Shown here: positions 44,240 through 53,559 of the stretch, in pieces | How positions within the stretch are numbered: position 1 is the stretch's first letter | Layout: every line of letters starts with the position of its first letter | Assembly (NCBI GenBank): GCA_029378245.1 | Contig: JARKIF010000013.1 | Coordinates: 1,629,997-1,693,996, forward strand | Direction: 5' to 3' | Origin: Roridomyces roridus | Lineage: Eukaryota > Basidiomycota > Agaricomycetes > Agaricales > Mycenaceae | DNA: 64,000 bases | The notes under the pieces: model-generated | What the model was told of the DNA's origin: nothing | Databases searched by the model: none | Seen by the model: the letters and a program-made list of their open reading frames with translations, nothing else | Program-made: the position numbers and the translations under genes

Positions 44240-45490
44240 TGAGTCTGGCTTATGCCGTTCAAGTTGGTCATTTAATCAAACACACTTTTATTTTTGTTTT
44301 CGGCTGCAAAGTTTTTATTTCCAAAGTTCAAACGGTCTTAACTCTATATTTCAGAGGCCTTTTGGCTTGAGCAACCAGTTTTATTCAGTGTCGAGGGTTG
44401 GTTCGGCAGTCGGCCGTGGCCGCCGTGCCATCATTGGCAACCAATCACTTACATATGCAGCCATTCCCGCCGTTCACACCGGTGTTGAGCAGCTTGTGAG
44501 CAGTGTCTAGCCCCAACGCCAGCGGGAACTGATGAGGTTCGTTGTGTGAGTCGGCGCGACACGATGGGGAAGCAGCACATAGGCCACCGGAATGGCCAGC
44601 GTAGACAGGTCAGGTCTGAGCGCGAGACAGGACGAGCCGCAATGAGTATGGTGCACGCAAAGCTGAAAGCCATTCCCACCACGGCACATCTGACTCATGT
44701 GCCCGCAACGCTGCGTGCGCCACGAATCCAACAGTGTCGATACCGCTGGACGAGTTCCTCGGCGCACTCCCAAATGTCCATGACATAAAGTACTCGACCC
44801 GAATCCGACACCGACTCGCATGAATTGGACGCCGCGCGTTGCGTGGACCAATGCCCACAGCAAGGACGGGGTGTGCAGGGCAGCAAAGGTGATGTGGATT
44901 GACGGTGCCGTCTATGCGGAGGTATGGAAAGGGAAGTGTTGGGGCCGCCGCGATGCCGATGGCGAGGGTAAAAGCGACCTAGACGGAAAGAATAAGAAAG
45001 ATAACGAAGGCCGCACTCGCCTCAACGCTCAGACAGTCCCCGGTGTACCACCACCATCCTCCAGAGAGCATCCATCCAACGCTGAAAGAAATCTGCCAAA
45101 TATCGGCACCGGGCAAACGCTGTCTCGACACGACAGGATACGAGGGTGGAATGCTGAGGACGTGATGTGTGGTCGACCGCTGATGATATCGGAAGGGCTG
45201 TAGCGAGATAGGATGGAGATCTATGGAGAGGCGGAAGATGAGAGCAAGAGCAGAGAGTAGGTAACGCCGGATCAGAGCATCACGTAACGGCCGCCGCCCA
45301 AACAGCTTGATCACTGGCAGGGCGCTGAAGCGGGAGAGCCCGAACGCCGCTCGGCACGACGTCCGAAACCCTGAATAATGAAATAAATGCTGGGACTGAG
45401 CTTGTGAAAAACATCTGAGGCACAGAAATAAAAGTTGGGAGCAGAAAACAAAAATAACAGCGCATTTGATTAAATGACCAACTTGAACAG
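44240..45490. repeat. Long imperfect inverted repeat pair around a membrane-gene relic
   Basis: GTTCAAGTTGGTCATTTAAT at about 44259 recurs in reverse complement near 45470-45489. Similarity continues inward for about 200 bp on both sides. The inner 0.8 kb contains minus-strand hydrophobic frames. Could be a foldback transposon or a local inverted duplication. Confidence 0.5.
44507..45240 (-). pseudogene. Membrane-protein gene relic
   Basis: Minus-strand frames contain ISFSVGWMLSGGWWWYTGD and ASAAFVIFLILSV, then after a stop VAFTLAIGIAAA and WTFGSAPRNSSSG. Hydrophobic segments and frame breaks suggest a decayed multi-pass protein. No family recognised. Confidence is low. Confidence 0.3.
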
Positions 45491-45558
45491 CATACTGGCT
45501 TGCAGGAAAGCACAGTTTTTCTCCGCGCGGTGCTCTAAATGCGGACTACAATGAGGAA

Positions 45559-45629
45559 GACACCTACAGCAGTGGTCCGCACCTGCTCAGCATGGTTCGG
45601 CAGGCGCCCGTTCGATTCAGGCTTGTGTC
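45559..45629 (+). ncRNA. tRNA-like unit 17, shortest complete form
   Basis: 71 nt, close to true tRNA length. End stem GACAC/GTGTC, hairpin GCAG-TGGT-CCGC, middle stem CCTGC/GCAGG closing a 13-nt loop, T arm GCCCG-TTCGATT-CAGGC. T6 at 45650-45655. Confidence 0.75.
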
Positions 45630-46041
45630 ATACGGAGAGTGGCGTTCTCTTTTTTGGAATGGGCTTGCAAGAAAAATATATTGCAAGGATCTCGCCGCAA
45701 ATTATATTCAAAACTGGGCGGTAATGACGGTGAGTCATAGCTGGGCAATTGAGAAGTACTCACAGCAGAAGACATCGCCCACTCTACTGCGGCGGCACTC
45801 AGCGAAACTCGAATTCGAAGGGTATCCGCGCGCCTTTCCCTGCTTGTGCACATGAGCACGCCCAGCCATATTGCCTGCTATTCCCACGGCTGAGCCTAAA
45901 TTAAAGATTGAACGAATAGAATAGCGGAAAGGATGCTCACTGTCAAGTACATCAATGCTGACACTCCGACGCCAGGGCGCAGGGCAAATGGCTGGTTCAG
46001 TTCAAAGTTCAATAAGACAAATGCTGGAATGAGAAGCGAAA

Positions 46042-46123
46042 GACCTGCGGCGGTGGTCCGCACTTGCATGCCGTGGGGCTCCATAGTATCAGAAGCAGGT
46101 GCCTGTTCGATTCAGGCCGGGTC
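46042..46123 (+). ncRNA. tRNA-like unit 18
   Basis: Middle stem ACTTGC/GCAGGT keeps pairing through a T-G wobble. Ends GACC/GGTC; hairpin and T arm perfect. T4 at 46152-46155. Confidence 0.7.
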
Positions 46124-46234
46124 ATGGGGGACCGCCAATGTCTTCAAAGCCTTTTGCTCCCAAAAGAGCGCCCGGTTGTTATATCGGGGCCGCCAGGCTG
46201 GTGATTGTGGCAGTGGGTGCAACCTTGAAAGAAA

Positions 46235-46318
46235 GACCCGCGGTGGTGGTCCGCGCCTGCATTCAATTTGAATGGGTCTCGGAAATTTTGCTGGCAGTGT
46301 TCGATTCAGGCGTGGGTC
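46235..46318 (+). ncRNA. tRNA-like unit 19
   Basis: GACCCGC/GTGGGTC ends (one G-T pair), GCGG-TGGTGGT-CCGC hairpin with a longer loop, TTCGATT T loop. T6 at 46343-46348. Confidence 0.65.
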
Positions 46319-46575
46319 TTGAATCCCTGGTGCTCATCAATATTTTTTATCCAACTTGATTGAGGAAAATTATAAATATGCAAATCGACGGGCGGGAGCG
46401 GGGTTGCATCCTTTTCTCTGTGCCTAATAAGAAAACATGTCAGCTGAGTACGAACGTTACTTAGCGATGTTCACATACCTACATCCGGCACATGATGATC
46501 ATCCACGCAATGAAGGTGGTTGATCCGGTTCAAAGTTTCACAAAGCCGAATCCCAGGGTGCTGGACAGAGAGAAA

Positions 46576-46663
46576 GACCCGCGGCGGTGGTCCGCACCTG
46601 CGATCCATGTGTCGTTTCGCATACGAATTTAGACGCAGGCGCCTGTTCGATTCAGGCCGGGTC
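46576..46663 (+). ncRNA. tRNA-like unit 20
   Basis: GACCCG/CGGGTC ends, a compensatory A-T to G-C change. Middle stem CCTGCG/CGCAGG, T arm GCCTG-TTCGATT-CAGGC. T7 at 46683-46689. Confidence 0.75.
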
Positions 46664-46783
46664 TTTTGAGCTGTGGTTTGGATTTTTTTGGGACCGGTTT
46701 GCAACAGAATAGGGCACCTGGTTCTTCGTTCGAGTGAGCAGTGATAGGCCGGTGAATGGGTGGAACTGCGTGAGTGAAAGAAA

Positions 46784-46869
46784 GACCTGCGGTGGTAGTC
46801 CGCACCTGCATGGAATAGCTGATATATTCAACATAGCGAAGCAGGCGCCTGTTCGACTCAGGTTGGGTC
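46784..46869 (+). ncRNA. tRNA-like unit 21
   Basis: GACCTG-type start with TTGGGTC end; hairpin GCGG-TAGT-CCGC; middle stem CCTGC/GCAGG. T7 at 46889-46895. The DNA after the T run (GGGACCGGTTT) is shared with unit 20. Confidence 0.7.
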
Positions 46870-46977
46870 TTTGGGGCTGTGGTTTGCATTTTTTTGGGAC
46901 CGGTTTAGTTCGCCCACTTCTTCGACTGGGAGCTGCCACGCTGGTGGTTCTGTGTGCAACCGCTTGAACGAGAGAAA

Positions 46978-47074
46978 GACCTACCGCAGTGGTCCGCACC
47001 TGCATGCAGTAGTTGAGGTTCCAGAATCCATCACAAGATTTCGGTAGGCAGCCTGTTCGATTCAGGCGTGGGTC
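46978..47074 (+). ncRNA. tRNA-like unit 22
   Basis: 97 nt. GACCTAC/GTGGGTC ends with one T-G pair. T arm CCTG-TTCGATT-CAGG. T5 at 47096-47100. Tandem-duplicate partner of unit 24 at 53398; the central loops differ. Confidence 0.7.
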
Positions 47075-47400
47075 TTGACGTCTGATGTGCCAAGATTTTT
47101 GAACTTCGCTCAAACTTCGCTCCAAAAATAGACCTTTCGACGCGCCAGGGGGTCACCGCCTTACAAAAGTGTTTACAGCTGCTGAAAGCTGTGGCTGGTA
47201 GGTATGACTGGATGGCTGATTCGGATCGGTGGGACTCACCCAGACGCAGACGCCCATTTCTCTGGCGGCGGCAGCATTAAACGCAACTTTGATGGTTCTC
47301 CAGCCCCTTCAAGTTCTCCCGCCCCTCCAAGTTCTCTTCCTTGTACAATGACCAAGCCCGCCAAATGGAGAAGCCCGCGCTAATGCTGATGACAACCGTG

Positions 47401-47405
47401 CAAAC
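47401..47405. repeat. Target-site duplication CAAAC (left)
   Basis: CAAAC directly precedes the LTR end TGTCA and is repeated at 52615-52619. The length fits Copia integration. Confidence 0.95.
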
Positions 47406-47704
47406 TGTCAAGATCTGTAATAGCGCGAATAGCGCGTACCTCAGTTCACCCGCAATGTGGGATAAAAGACTGATATATTAATCACCTGTAATAGCGCGAA
47501 TAGCGCGTACTACGATACAAGTAAGTAAATAAAATATATAAAGTGAAAGGCTGTGCTCACCCTCAGTTCACCCGCAATGTGGGATAAAAGACTGAGGGTG
47601 AGATGCGAGCATGAGCAGTATATATACGTAGAGTGTGGTATGAATCTAAGAAGAGATGGGAACTGTCAACGGAGGCCCGGGCGGAAGATCATCATTTCTT
47701 GACA
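47406..47704 (-). repeat. 3' LTR of Copia element
   Basis: 299 bp, TGTCA…TGACA. Contains two copies of a TAATAGCGCGAATAGCGCG motif and a repeated CAGTTCACCCGCAATGTGGG segment. A purine-rich tract (GAGTGGGGG in sense) borders it on the internal side. Confidence 0.93.
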
Positions 47705-47928
47705 CCCCCACTCGACCCAGGCCGTAGTCCCATAGCAAGACAGAACTTCATGTGTTTCTCATGTGGTAGAGCTTTTGTGAATATATCTGCCACCATCTCA
47801 TCTGTTGGATACCATAAGACTACACACTCTCCTTGTCGGACCAGGTCATCTCGCACATAATGATATTTGCGCTGAATATGCTGAGTCCATGCTCGGAACT
47901 GTGGTTCATTGCAGAGTATGATAGCGGC

Positions 47929-50511
47929 TCAGTTGTCACAGCGTAACTCTGTTGCGTCTTTCTGTGGTTGACCAAGCTCTTCAAAGAATGAATGAAGCCA
48001 CGCTAGATGTTGTCCAGCATTTGCTAGCCCAATGTATTCACTCTCAGTAGAGGAGAGAGCCACCATAGACTGGCGGCGGCTTGACCATCCAATTGCTCCA
48101 CTGTTTGAGATGAAAACATATCCTGAAGTTGATTTTGAGGTATCTTTATCTCCATTCCATTCTGCATCACTGTATCCATAGAAAGTCATATCCATGCCCA
48201 TGTCAGCACCATTGTAATGCAAGGCCCAGTCACGAGTGCCCTTCAAGTATCGGAGCAGTCGTTTGGCTGCAGCCCAGTGGTTTTTCTTGGGATTTGCACT
48301 GTAACGACCAAGTACTCCAACAGTATGTGCAATATCTGGTCTTGTCCCTCGCATGGCATACATTGTAGATCCAACAACACCGGAATATTGGACTTCTGGT
48401 CCACCAGTTGCAAGTTGCATCGCTGGTATGACCTGGTCATCCTCTGGGTCTTCAGTGGTAAGGTGGGATCCAACTGCCATGGGAGTAAAGACTGGTTTGC
48501 AATCAGACATGCCGTAGCGGGCAAGGACCTTGTCAATGTATTGACGCTGGCTAAGGGATATGGTTCGCTTTTTCCGGTCACGGATGATCTCAATTCCTAG
48601 AAGGTATTTTGCAGGACCAAGATCTCGTATCTTGAAGCTGGAAGCAAGCATTTCTTTGATTTGCTTGGAGAACTGCGGAGATGTAGTTGCGAGTAATAAA
48701 TCATCAACATAGACAACCAGGAAGCATGTCTGTTTTCCATGCTTGTACACATAGAGGCATGACTCTGAGTTGAGACGGTGGAAACCCAACTTCATGAGCT
48801 TTGCATCAAGTGTCCTGTTCCAGGTTCTCCCAGCTTGCCTCAAGCCATAGAGGGACCGTTTTAAGCGCCAGCAATGTCCTTCTGGAATTTCAACACAATT
48901 CGGAGGTAGCATGAAGATTTCCTCTTTGAGTTCACCATTGAGATATGCAGTGGAGACATCCATTTGTTCAAGTTCAAGATTGTACTTGGCAGCAAGAGCA
49001 CAGATGATTCGGATTGACTCAAGGTTGGCGGTTGGAGAGAAAACTTCCTTGTAGTCAATTCCTTCTCTTTGTGTATCACCTCTAGCAACAATACGAACTT
49101 TGTAGCGTGGTTGCGAGTAGCTGCCAGTTTCATCTGGTTTGACTTTTAGAACAACTTTGGATCTGATTGGTTTGACCCCTTCAGGAATGGGTACAACTTC
49201 ATAGACATCATTTGCGTCGAAAGCTGCTAACTCTTCCCTGAGTCCATCCATCCACTGTTCAGCATTTGGGCCATTCATTGCCTCTTGCCAGGTGCTTGGA
49301 TCAAGATCAGACTGGGTAGCATATGCTTCAGCGATTACATCTTCCCAACTGGCCAGTAGAATAGCTTCTTCAGTGGTTTGAGAATCTTTGTCTGAGGGAG
49401 TTTGGCTTTCTGCATCTGAGAGTGCGTCTTGCCTGGCTTTACGATCAGCTATTTCAGCTTGTCTTTGAGCCTTGCTTTGGCTTTGCTGAGCCATTGCAGT
49501 CTTTTGATAAGCTGCATTTGGATGTTCAGCAGGAGTATGAGTGCGTGTTGAACGGCGCGTTGGCTCAGTTCGAGCACCTCCAACCCTGCGTAGTGGTGGT
49601 ACATTATGGTCTGACGGATGGGATATTTCTGGTGCTGCAGATGTAGGAATTTGATCCCCCACTGAATCTGGTATGCCTGTGGGCGTTGAATTGCCCCCCA
49701 CTGAACCTGGAATGCCTGCAGAAATCTGGGTTGTTCCTGTAGTCTGAGGAACCACATCATCGTCATCTTCATCGTAGTAAGGACGGACACTTTTACGGAT
49801 GTTTTGGGAAACCTGTTCGAAATCCTTTCGAGATGTAACTTGGGATTCGACCTGAGGAATTTCCCGAGGCACATAGGGAGTCTCATCAAACTTTACATGC
49901 TTGGAGTGAATGATGGCCCCATATTTTCCGTTAGAGTCAATTGGAAGCAAGTCATAGGATTTGCTGTGCTCTCGGTATCCAATGAAGATGCAGTACTTTG
50001 CTTTGTCCCCAAATTTCTGTTTCCGGCGTTTTTCCTCTGGAATCCAGGGGTAGGCTTTGCACCCAAAAACATGCAAGTGGCGAATATCTGCTGGGCGATC
50101 AAATAGGATTTCATATGGTATGCGGTAACCTCTCGCTGAAGTTGGTGTTCTATTTAGAGTATAGATAGCTGCCTTCAGAGCATATGTCCAGAATCGGCGA
50201 GGTAGGTGAGAGTCAATCAGCATGGTAGTTGCACGGGTCACCATGGTGTAGTTTAACCGCTCAGCGAGACCATCCTGCTCAGGTGTATATGGAGCAGTTG
50301 TCTCATGAATGATTCCTTGCTTCTTGAATTCAAGCTCCATTTCTCCAGAGGTATATTCACCACCACCATCGGTGCGAAAAAATCTGGTCCAACCTGAGCA
50401 AAACTCCCAGTGTCCAATGTGAGTATGGAACAACTTCTCAAGAGTTCCTTGAGCAGCCGGTAGACACCAGATTTCTTCTTTGCAAACAGGACCCATACAA
50501 AATGAGACCAA
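47929..50511 (-). CDS. Copia pol, C-terminal part: integrase end, reverse transcriptase, RNase H
   Basis: 860-codon frame. It begins inside the integrase region and contains FFRTDGGGEY and YTPEQDGLAERLN (catalytic D and E). The reverse transcriptase has YVDDLLLA and the chain ends in RNase H with STSGYVF and LSSTESEYIGLANA. The frame stops at ELRCDN; coding character continues beyond the stop (TEMVADIFTKALPHEKH-like in sense) to about 47700, so the stop looks premature. Confidence 0.88.
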   Translation of the reverse strand: MVSFCMGPVCKEEIWCLPAAQGTLEKLFHTHIGHWEFCSGWTRFFRTDGGGEYTSGEMELEFKKQGIIHETTAPYTPEQDGLAERLNYTMVTRATTMLIDSHLPRRFWTYALKAAIYTLNRTPTSARGYRIPYEILFDRPADIRHLHVFGCKAYPWIPEEKRRKQKFGDKAKYCIFIGYREHSKSYDLLPIDSNGKYGAIIHSKHVKFDETPYVPREIPQVESQVTSRKDFEQVSQNIRKSVRPYYDEDDDDVVPQTTGTTQISAGIPGSVGGNSTPTGIPDSVGDQIPTSAAPEISHPSDHNVPPLRRVGGARTEPTRRSTRTHTPAEHPNAAYQKTAMAQQSQSKAQRQAEIADRKARQDALSDAESQTPSDKDSQTTEEAILLASWEDVIAEAYATQSDLDPSTWQEAMNGPNAEQWMDGLREELAAFDANDVYEVVPIPEGVKPIRSKVVLKVKPDETGSYSQPRYKVRIVARGDTQREGIDYKEVFSPTANLESIRIICALAAKYNLELEQMDVSTAYLNGELKEEIFMLPPNCVEIPEGHCWRLKRSLYGLRQAGRTWNRTLDAKLMKLGFHRLNSESCLYVYKHGKQTCFLVVYVDDLLLATTSPQFSKQIKEMLASSFKIRDLGPAKYLLGIEIIRDRKKRTISLSQRQYIDKVLARYGMSDCKPVFTPMAVGSHLTTEDPEDDQVIPAMQLATGGPEVQYSGVVGSTMYAMRGTRPDIAHTVGVLGRYSANPKKNHWAAAKRLLRYLKGTRDWALHYNGADMGMDMTFYGYSDAEWNGDKDTSKSTSGYVFISNSGAIGWSSRRQSMVALSSTESEYIGLANAGQHLAWLHSFFEELGQPQKDATELRCDN

Positions 50512-51392
50512 TGGTCAGTCACTGTTATCCAATATTTTGCACCACCAGGACCTTCCGGTGTCACTGGACCACCAACATCTGAAGATACAATGTCAAGAGG
50601 TCCACGAGGTTGGGATTTACTATCTGTGAAAGGCAATTTCTTCATTTTTCCAACTGCACAAGGTTCACAGAATTTGGGTGATCCTGTTAGTGATGTTATA
50701 TCACCCAGTTGACCCTTTCTGTACATCCTCTGTAGGTATTGGAAATTGGTGTGTCCAGTAATGCGATGCAAATGGTTGATGTCCATGGCAAATAGTGCTT
50801 TGGGGTCTGAGCTCAGAGGTACTGCCGAGATGTGGTAGAGGCCGTGTTGATATTTAGCCTCAATCATCCGTCTGCGATTGGTGTCACGAACTACGCACTG
50901 ATCACCTTCAAAAATGCACTTGTAGCCTTTTCTGGCAATACGTGGGACTGAGACAAGAGTTAAACCAAAGGTTGGAATATGCAAAGCTTTCAACGAAACA
51001 TCAGTGGTTCCGTCCTTGGTTTTGCAAGATAATCTGATGATTCCAGTGCCAATGGCGTCACAGAATGAGTTGTCTCCCAAGCGTACGCGCCGTGGTGGAT
51101 CCAAGACCTTGTAAGTGCCAGTTTCAAACCAATCGAGGTGAGGTGTCATAGTGGTGGATGCACCAGAGTCCATGATTATCACATATTTAGCTTTCTCAGA
51201 GTCCCACGAGATATAAGCGGACATAGCAGCATAGGATTTGGAAGAAACAGAATATTCTACAGCTAAATCAGCATGATCCTCCTCTTCAGAGTCAGAGTCC
51301 AATGCAGCTGGGTTTGCAGTATTTTTGCGACCTTTGCGACCTTTGGCAGATGGAGCTTGGTTCTGCTTGGAATTCTGTACCATCTGTATCAT
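50253..51392 (-). CDS. Copia pol, N-terminal part: protease and integrase start
   Basis: 379-codon frame overlapping the end of gag by ATGA. Protease motif MDSGASTTMT, then the integrase zinc-binding H-H-C-C region (HRITGHTNFQYL…CEPCAVGKMKK) and the start of the core (DIVSSDVGGPVTPE). After KSGVYRLLKELL the frame leaves the integrase reading; the remainder is in the frame of the neighbour, so a small indel near 50450 separates them. Confidence 0.85.
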   Translation of the reverse strand: MIQMVQNSKQNQAPSAKGRKGRKNTANPAALDSDSEEEDHADLAVEYSVSSKSYAAMSAYISWDSEKAKYVIIMDSGASTTMTPHLDWFETGTYKVLDPPRRVRLGDNSFCDAIGTGIIRLSCKTKDGTTDVSLKALHIPTFGLTLVSVPRIARKGYKCIFEGDQCVVRDTNRRRMIEAKYQHGLYHISAVPLSSDPKALFAMDINHLHRITGHTNFQYLQRMYRKGQLGDITSLTGSPKFCEPCAVGKMKKLPFTDSKSQPRGPLDIVSSDVGGPVTPEGPGGAKYWITVTDHWSHFVWVLFAKKKSGVYRLLKELLRSCSILTLDTGSFAQVGPDFFAPMVVVNIPLEKWSLNSRSKESFMRQLLHIHLSRMVSLSG

Positions 51393-52192
51393 ACTCCGGC
51401 ATTCCTCCGTGGTATGTGTAGCGTTCTGTTTATGGAGAAGACAGAATTTTTACGCTCACGGCCCACTTTGTCCTTGCCAGACTTGGAGGCAGCTGAAGCC
51501 AGAGCAGCTTCATCCCCAGATTCACCAGGTGTGGGATTAGCTCCAATGGCTATAAGCCGGGAGCGGACTTTGTCCCAAGTGATTCCTGTACCCAGAGAGG
51601 ACACAATGTTTCCTCTGATGCCAGCCCAATAGATATTATCAGGGAACGTGTTGAGCAACACAAGTGGCTGCAGATCCTGGGATAGGGGATATTTGAGTCT
51701 GAGGAGCCGGTCAAGGTGGCCTTTGACAATCCGGATATGATCCTCGATCTGTTTCTTCTCTGGGGTCTTGTCCTGTTCAGCTACAAATTTTGTGCCAAAC
51801 AGCTGGGCAAGAACGGACATGGCCATTTCGGCGGGATTGTCCTCCTCAAAACGTGTGCGGAGTTTGACCCAGAGGAGACCAGCAGAGGATTCCTCCATAT
51901 ATTCGAGCTGCAGTTCTGGAGCTAGGTATTTGTTGATAATGCCAACTGCCCGGCTGTTGCGTTCCTCTGGAGCATCACGCAAAGGACCTGTATGGGGAGG
52001 AACTACAGACCCAGGAGTCCCAGGAATAGGAGTGGAGGCTGCAAGAGAAACCAAGGCATCTGTGCCAGAGGGAGCAGTGATGACTTTCTCCAGAATAGTG
52101 AAAACACCTTCCCGGCGCAGTTCATTTTGAACAGCCAGTCGGAAGGGCATCCAGTCAGAAGCCGAAGACAGTTGAAGAGTTTCAGAAGACAT
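51389..52192 (-). CDS. Copia gag polyprotein part
   Basis: 267-codon frame starting MSSETLQLSSASDWMPFRLA, a typical basidiomycete Copia gag. It runs to SGKDKVGRERKNSV. A Cys/His-type segment (CLLHKQNATHTTEEC) just after is in the next frame, so gag probably once continued across a run of five A at about 51447. Confidence 0.8.
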   Translation of the reverse strand: MSSETLQLSSASDWMPFRLAVQNELRREGVFTILEKVITAPSGTDALVSLAASTPIPGTPGSVVPPHTGPLRDAPEERNSRAVGIINKYLAPELQLEYMEESSAGLLWVKLRTRFEEDNPAEMAMSVLAQLFGTKFVAEQDKTPEKKQIEDHIRIVKGHLDRLLRLKYPLSQDLQPLVLLNTFPDNIYWAGIRGNIVSSLGTGITWDKVRSRLIAIGANPTPGESGDEAALASAASKSGKDKVGRERKNSVFSINRTLHIPRRNAGV

Positions 52193-52295
52193 GATAGTGA
52201 TCTGTATCTGTCAATGGCCGTGGGTTGATTGATTGTTGCACGAGGCGATACTCGTAGGAGTGAGTCTTCTTGCAGGGAGTCTGTTTAGAGCAGTA

Positions 52296-52315
52296 GCGCT
52301 CCGGGGCCTATAACC
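52296..52315 (-). promoter_or_regulatory. Putative primer-binding site of Copia element
   Basis: Next to the 5' LTR the sense strand reads GGTTATAGGCCCC. The first bases resemble the complement of the initiator tRNA anticodon arm used by many Copia elements. The match is partial. Confidence 0.4.
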
Positions 52316-52614
52316 TGTCAAGATCTGTAATAGCGCGAATAGCGCGTACCTCAGTTCACCCGCAATGTGGGATAAAAGACTGATATATTAATCACCTGTA
52401 ATAGCGCGAATAGCGCGTACTACGATACAAGTAAGTAAATAAAATATATAAAGTGAAAGGCTGTGCTCACCCTCAGTTCACCCGCAATGTGGGATAAAAG
52501 ACTGTGGGTGAGATGCGAGCATGAGCAGTATATATACGTAGAGTGTGGTATGAATCTAAGAAGAGATGGGAACTGTCAACGGAGGCCCGGGCGGAAGATC
52601 ATCATTTCTTGACA
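52316..52614 (-). repeat. 5' LTR of Copia element
   Basis: 299 bp, identical to the other LTR except for about one base. In sense direction it precedes gag. TATATATACG at about 52531 may be the promoter region. Confidence 0.93.
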
Positions 52615-52619
52615 CAAAC
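52615..52619. repeat. Target-site duplication CAAAC (right)
   Basis: Second copy of the 5-bp duplication; see 47401-47405. Confidence 0.95.
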
Positions 52620-53187
52620 GAGCAGAATGATTTGCCACCAGCCGATATCCCTGGAGCAAGAGGTGAGCTATAGACAATATATATTCGTTGGTGGTGAAAG
52701 CTCTACTTACTGGTGGTGTGTCGCTCTTATAGCGATCTGGCAACTGGCAAGCCTGTGGTCAAGTTCAAGTTCAAGTTCAGTGACGGCGGGTGGGGTAGGC
52801 GGTCAAGGTGAACATACGCGAGATCGCAGACGAAGAAAATGGCTGGAGGAAGAATTCGTTCAGTCTACATTCGAAGAGGGGCTGCGCAGAGAGTTACTGA
52901 AGCTGTCAAATCGTATTGGCAGGGCTCTAAGTACAAACAGAGCAATGAATGGTACGTACGTGATTGCTTTTGAGAGAGCAGATTGGCGCGGCATGGGTAG
53001 GGGTGCAGAGAAGACAAGGGTGCTGCGCAGACGACGTACTTATATATTCCCCAGATGACATCTCGTTGACGAGAGTCACATCCATGATGGGATTGTGATG
53101 GGAATAGAGTAGCGGGAAGATACACAGCCTAAAATGCGGGACCAAGTACAACGAGTAAATGCTGACCCCTGGGATCAGTGACTCAAA

Positions 53188-53269
53188 GACCTGCGGCGGT
53201 GGTCCGCGCCTGCATGCAATAGGTTGTCTTTCGCATCGAGGCAAGTGCCTGTTCGATTCAGGCTGGGCC
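53188..53269 (+). ncRNA. tRNA-like unit 23
   Basis: GACCTGC start, hairpin GCGG-TGGT-CCGC, T arm CCTG-TTCGATT-CAGG. End stem imperfect. T6 at 53302-53307. Tandem partner of unit 21. Confidence 0.65.
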
Positions 53270-53397
53270 TTTGAATGAGCAACATGTACAGTGGGCACAG
53301 CTTTTTTGGACCGCAAGAGTGCGCACATACGTAGTTAGTTCTTCGACTGGGAGCCGCTAGGCTGGTGGTTACCTGGTCCAACCTTGGATCAGACAAA

Positions 53398-53485
53398 GAC
53401 CTACCGCGGTGGTCCGCACCTGCATGCAATGTCTTGTAATTGAGCTCCATTTCGGCAGGCAGCCTGTTCGATTCAGGCGTGGGTC
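53398..53485 (+). ncRNA. tRNA-like unit 24
   Basis: GACCTAC/GTGGGTC ends, CCGC-GGTGGT-CCGC region, middle stem CCTGC/GCAGG, T arm CCTG-TTCGATT-CAGG. T5 at 53511-53515. Partner of unit 22. Confidence 0.7.
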
Positions 53486-53559
53486 TTGTCAATCGAGGTA
53501 TCAACTATCATTTTTATGAGGTAGGCTCAGGAAAAATAGGTTTCGACGGGCGCTTAGAG

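Larger units (their letters stand above)
47406..52614 (-). mobile_element. Copia-type LTR retrotransposon, 5209 bp
   Basis: Complete element on the minus strand: two 299-bp LTRs, a gag frame, then protease, integrase, reverse transcriptase and RNase H in Copia order. The LTRs start TGTCAAGA and end TCTTGACA and seem to differ at only one base (A at about 47594, T at the matching position of the other LTR), so insertion is recent. Despite this, the coding part has at least two frame shifts and an early stop, so this copy is probably not autonomous. Confidence 0.93.
47160..53130 (-). pseudogene. Tandem membrane-protein gene, copy 1, split by the Copia element
   Basis: 47160-47405 and 52615-53130 are halves of one unit that matches 53560-54270. 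On the minus strand the joined copy encodes a segment like that of copy 2, with GWW followed by a hydrophobic helix and S-x-WRAW. The Copia element sits within this helix-coding part. Upstream exons could not be set reliably. Function unknown. Confidence 0.4.

Noticed and set aside
51440..51455. Programmed -1 frameshift in the Copia gag
   Set aside because: The A5 run is suggestive, but the local heptamer is not a canonical slippery site and other clear lesions exist, so a plain indel is as likely.
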